Shown in pieces: positions 60,838 through 64,000 of a DNA stretch of 64,000 nucleotides. Each line of letters begins with the position of its first letter. Positions within the stretch are counted from its first letter, which is position 1. Origin of the DNA: Leifsonia williamsii. GTDB taxonomy: Bacteria; Actinomycetota; Actinomycetes; Actinomycetales; Microbacteriaceae. The notes beneath the pieces were generated by a model. The model was given only the letters and a program-made list of their open reading frames with translations, was not told the origin of the DNA and searched no databases. Location of the stretch: the NCBI RefSeq assembly GCF_030433685.1, contig NZ_JAROCF010000001.1, positions 186,001 to 250,000 of the forward strand. The letters are read 5' to 3'. Position numbers and translations under genes: made by a program.

Positions 60838-63162
60838 GTGACCGACACCACCCTCCCGACCCAGAACGTCGTCGACACGGTCGCCAATGCGGCCGCGACG
60901 CCCGAGAAGGAGCAGCCGTACGCCGCGCTCGGCCTCAAGGACGACGAGTACGCGCGCATCCGCGAGATCCTGGGCCGCCGCCCCACCAGCGGCGAGCTGG
61001 CCATGTACTCGGTGATGTGGTCGGAGCACTGCTCGTACAAGTCGTCGAAGATCTACCTCCGCCAGTTCGGCCAGAAGGTCAGCTCGGCGATGAAGAAGAA
61101 CCTCATGGTCGGCATGGGCGAGAACGCGGGCGTCGTCGACGTCGGCGAGGGCTGGGCCGTCACGTTCAAGGTGGAGTCGCACAACCACCCCTCCTACATC
61201 GAGCCGTTCCAGGGCGCGGCGACCGGTGTCGGCGGCATCGTCCGCGACATCATCTCGATGGGCGCCCGTCCGGTCGCGGTGATGGACCAGCTGCGCTTCG
61301 GCGCCATCGACGATCCCGATACCGCACGCGTCGTGCACGGCGTCGTCTCCGGCATCTCCTTCTACGGCAACTGCCTCGGCCTGCCGAACATCGGCGGCGA
61401 GACCTACTTCGACGCGGTGTACCAGGGCAACCCGCTCGTCAACGCGCTCTCGGTGGGCGTGCTGCGCCACGAGGACCTGCACCTCGCCAACGCGTCCGGC
61501 GTCGGCAACAAGGTGGTGCTGTTCGGCGCCCGCACGGGTGGAGACGGGATCGGCGGCGCGAGCATCCTCGCCTCCGACACGTTCTCGGCCGGCGGTCCCA
61601 CCAAGCGCCCGGCGGTGCAGGTCGGCGACCCCTTCGCCGAGAAGGTGCTCATCGAGTGCTGCCTCGAGCTGTACCGCGACAAGCTGGTCGAGGGCATCCA
61701 GGACCTCGGCGCCGCGGGCATCTCGTGCGCGACCAGCGAGCTGGCCTCGAACGGCGACGGCGGCATGCACATCACGCTCGACCACGTGCTGCTGCGCGAC
61801 CCCACCCTCACGGCGGAGGAGATCCTCATGTCCGAGAGCCAGGAGCGCATGATGGCGGTCGTCAAGCCCGAGCTGCTCGACGCCTTCCTCGCCGTCACGG
61901 CCAAGTGGGACGTCGAGACCAGCGTGCTCGGCGAGGTCACCGACACCGGCCGCCTGGTCATCGACTGGAAGGGCGAGGAGATCGTCAACGTCGACCCGCG
62001 CACGGTCGCGGTCGACGGCCCGGTGTACGAGCGCCCGGTCGCCTACCCGGCGTGGATCGACGCACTGCAGGCCGACAGCGCCTCCACCCTCCCCCGCCCC
62101 ACCACCGGCGACGAGCTGCGGGAGCAGGTGCTCGCCCTCCTCGGCAGCGCCAACCTCGCCGACAAGGGCTGGATCACCGACCAGTACGACTACTTCGTCG
62201 GCGGCAACACCGCGCTCGCCTTCCCCGACGACGCCGGCATGATCCGCGTCGACGAGGAGAGCGGCCTCGGCTTCGCCATCGCGACCGACGCCAACGGCCG
62301 CTACTGCCAGCTCGACCCCAAGCAGGGCGCCAAGCTCGCCCTCGCGGAGGCGTACCGCAACGTCGCCGCCACCGGCGCCGTGCCGGCCGCGGTCACCGAC
62401 TGCCTCAACTTCGGCAGCCCGGAGAACCCCGAGGTGATGTGGCAGTTCTCGCAGGCGGTCGAGGGCCTCTCCGACGCGTGCCTGGAGCTGGAGGTGCCGG
62501 TCACCGGCGGCAACGTCTCCTTCTACAACCAGACCGGCGACACCCCGATCTTCCCGACGCCGGTCGTCGGCGTGCTCGGCGTGATCGACGACGTCGCCCG
62601 CCGCATCCCCGCCGGCTGGCAGGACGAGGGCGAGAACATCTACCTGCTCGGCGTCACCCGCGAGGAGCTCGACGGCTCGGCGTGGGCCGGCACCATCCAC
62701 GGTCACCTCGGCGGTCGTCCGCCCGCGGTCGACCTGGGCGGCGAGCGACGGCTGGCCGAGACGCTGCACGCGGCGGCGCAGGAGGGGCTCGTCTCCTCCG
62801 CGCACGACCTCGCCGACGGCGGTCTGGCGCAGGCCCTCGCCGAGAGCGTCATGCGCTTCGGCGTCGGCGCGCGCGTCTGGCTGGGCGAGATCACCGAGCG
62901 CGACGGCGTGGACGCGGCGACCGCCCTGTTCAGCGAGTCGACCGGCCGCGTGATCGTGTCGGTGCCCCGCGAGGACGACGTGAAGTTCCGCGGCCTGTGC
63001 GAGGGCCGGGGCATCCCGGTGCTGCGCATCGGCGTCACGGACGCCGAGGTCGGCACGCAGCCGGTGCTCGAGGTGCAGGACCTCTTCACCGTCGGCGTGG
63101 AGGAGCTGCGCGGCGTGCACCGCTCGACCCTCCCGGAGCACTTCGGGCCGACGGTCGCCTAG
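60838..63162 (+). CDS. purL: FGAM synthase large subunit PurL
   Basis: A 774-residue subunit of the small, three-part type that needs PurS and PurQ. Motifs: [47 protein letters not shown] and [15 protein letters not shown]. The GTG start has TGGAG 7 nt upstream. A classic terminator follows. Confidence 0.97.
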   Translation: MTDTTLPTQNVVDTVANAAATPEKEQPYAALGLKDDEYARIREILGRRPTSGELAMYSVMWSEHCSYKSSKIYLRQFGQKVSSAMKKNLMVGMGENAGVVDVGEGWAVTFKVESHNHPSYIEPFQGAATGVGGIVRDIISMGARPVAVMDQLRFGAIDDPDTARVVHGVVSGISFYGNCLGLPNIGGETYFDAVYQGNPLVNALSVGVLRHEDLHLANASGVGNKVVLFGARTGGDGIGGASILASDTFSAGGPTKRPAVQVGDPFAEKVLIECCLELYRDKLVEGIQDLGAAGISCATSELASNGDGGMHITLDHVLLRDPTLTAEEILMSESQERMMAVVKPELLDAFLAVTAKWDVETSVLGEVTDTGRLVIDWKGEEIVNVDPRTVAVDGPVYERPVAYPAWIDALQADSASTLPRPTTGDELREQVLALLGSANLADKGWITDQYDYFVGGNTALAFPDDAGMIRVDEESGLGFAIATDANGRYCQLDPKQGAKLALAEAYRNVAATGAVPAAVTDCLNFGSPENPEVMWQFSQAVEGLSDACLELEVPVTGGNVSFYNQTGDTPIFPTPVVGVLGVIDDVARRIPAGWQDEGENIYLLGVTREELDGSAWAGTIHGHLGGRPPAVDLGGERRLAETLHAAAQEGLVSSAHDLADGGLAQALAESVMRFGVGARVWLGEITERDGVDAATALFSESTGRVIVSVPREDDVKFRGLCEGRGIPVLRIGVTDAEVGTQPVLEVQDLFTVGVEELRGVHRSTLPEHFGPTVA

Positions 63163-63174
63163 CGGTTCACGCAG

Positions 63175-63227
63175 AGGGGTCCCGACATGCCGCCTCCCGC
63201 TCCGGCGGACGGCGTGTCGGGACCCCT
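63175..63227 (+). terminator. Rho-independent terminator of purL
   Basis: AGGGGTCCCGACA and TGTCGGGACCCCT form a perfect 13-bp stem; a smaller GCCGCC/GGCGG hairpin lies in the loop. The tail TTTGTTTG is U-rich. Confidence 0.88.
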
Positions 63228-63282
63228 TTGTTTGTCACAACACGCGTCAAACCGATGCTGCGGATGCTGCGGATGGCGCGGA

Positions 63283-64000
63283 TCAGGCGGAGCGCTCGGC
63301 GACGGCCAGCTCGGCCTGCCGCCGGGTGAACAGCCGCACCCGCTGCTGCGTCAGCAGGATGCCCCCGAGCACGACCAGCGCGCCCACCGGCTCGTTCCAG
63401 CTGAGGTGCTCGCCCAGGATGAGGATGCCCAGCGCGACGCCGACGACCGGCGTCACGTACGTCACGCCGGAGGTCGCGGTCGGCCCCCACGCGCGCAGCA
63501 CGTTCATGTTCCAGATGTAGACGACTCCCGTGCCGAGCGCGCCCAGCGCCAGCAGCGACAGCAGCACCGGCCATGAGAAGTCGATCGGGCTCCACGCGAC
63601 GATCGGGGTCAGCACCACCATGATCGCGGCCGCCAGCCCGATGTTGAGGAACGCCGTGGTGGTCGCAGGGATGTCGCGGTGGCTGATGAACTTGCGGATG
63701 TACCCGAAGCTGAAGCCGTAACAGGTCACCGCGCCGAGGCAGGCGAGCTGGCCCCACACGCTGCCGCTCAGCGCCTCCACGCTCCACGGCCCGACGATGA
63801 CCACGACGCCGACGACGCCGATCAGCACGCCGAGCACCTGGTCGCGGTTGAGCTTCTCGACCCGGAACGCGGCGGTCGCCAGGATGGCGGTCGTGATCGG
63901 CGTCACCGCGTTGTAGATGCTGGCGAGGCTCGACGAGACGTATTGCTCCGCCCAGGCGAAGAGGAGGAACGGCACGACGCAGTACGTGATCGCCACGACC
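63283..64000 (-). CDS. EamA/DMT-family transporter (N-terminus beyond window)
   Basis: The last 239 codons of a drug/metabolite transporter. About eight hydrophobic helices remain, with SSLASIYNAVTPITTAILA and the second-repeat GVTYVTPVVGVALGILILGEHLSWNEPVG typical of EamA. The usual length is about 300 residues, so 60 or so are missing. It converges with purL. Confidence 0.9.
   Translation of the reverse strand, partial: VVAITYCVVPFLLFAWAEQYVSSSLASIYNAVTPITTAILATAAFRVEKLNRDQVLGVLIGVVGVVVIVGPWSVEALSGSVWGQLACLGAVTCYGFSFGYIRKFISHRDIPATTTAFLNIGLAAAIMVVLTPIVAWSPIDFSWPVLLSLLALGALGTGVVYIWNMNVLRAWGPTATSGVTYVTPVVGVALGILILGEHLSWNEPVGALVVLGGILLTQQRVRLFTRRQAELAVAERSA

Overview
The window is about 64 kb of high-GC, densely packed DNA from an actinobacterium. 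The DUF3073 protein, the three-part PurS/PurQ/PurL enzyme, the LAETG sortase signal, a sugar ABC importer without its own ATPase, and many leaderless genes (a TANNNT -10 box 6-8 nt before ATG/GTG) fit Micrococcales. The best guess is Microbacteriaceae, perhaps Leifsonia-like; this is an inference from gene content, not a database result. I see no rRNA, tRNA, CRISPR array, insertion sequence or prophage.

Layout: 1-5.6 kb holds an RND efflux pump (cut by the window edge) and a divergent YczR/YczE pair. 5.6-14.2 kb holds a TipAS-type MerR regulator, an aldehyde dehydrogenase, a TDT-family transporter facing a CGNR zinc-finger regulator, a KimA-like potassium importer, an autoregulated PadR/DUF4097 operon and a membrane-tethered monooxygenase-like protein. 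14.2-21.8 kb is a LacI-controlled carbohydrate operon: binding protein, two permeases, an S51 peptidase-like protein and an amylo-alpha-1,6-glucosidase-like enzyme. 22-40 kb mixes purine genes (purM, purF, purD, purC) with accessory genes: an FAD monooxygenase, a Calx-beta secreted protein, a lipoprotein alpha-carbonic anhydrase between purF and purM, an alditol oxidase, RraA-like and VOC proteins, a TetR regulator with a hydrolase, and a PadR-regulated MFS pump.

40.2-47.2 kb is the most novel part. A 33-codon peptide gene is followed by a strong 12-bp hairpin, then a tightly coupled series: TPR-like protein, ABC ATPase, two ABC-2 permeases, M16 zinc peptidase (HCLEH) and an RsgA-type ribosome GTPase, with a uracil-DNA glycosylase-like gene behind. 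It looks like an undescribed ribosomally made peptide system with processing, export and possibly ribosome-linked self-protection; function is inferred from layout only.

47.2-54.8 kb carries a YqhA protein, an unusual zinc alcohol dehydrogenase and a tryptophan-to-anthranilate operon (tryptophan dioxygenase, an amidohydrolase in the formamidase position, kynureninase, PaaX-type regulator), followed by purS-purQ. 54.9-60.7 kb holds two large secreted proteins (M60 metallopeptidase; phosphodiester glycosidase/phosphoesterase with LAETG anchor). purL, its terminator and a partial EamA transporter close the window.

Six copies of a 63-nt composite repeat (39-nt palindrome, 6-nt spacer, 18-nt third arm) lie at four junctions, every one between genes that converge. 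A fifth convergent junction (36.2 kb) has a similar three-arm layout with a different sequence. These are the clearest non-coding signal in the window.
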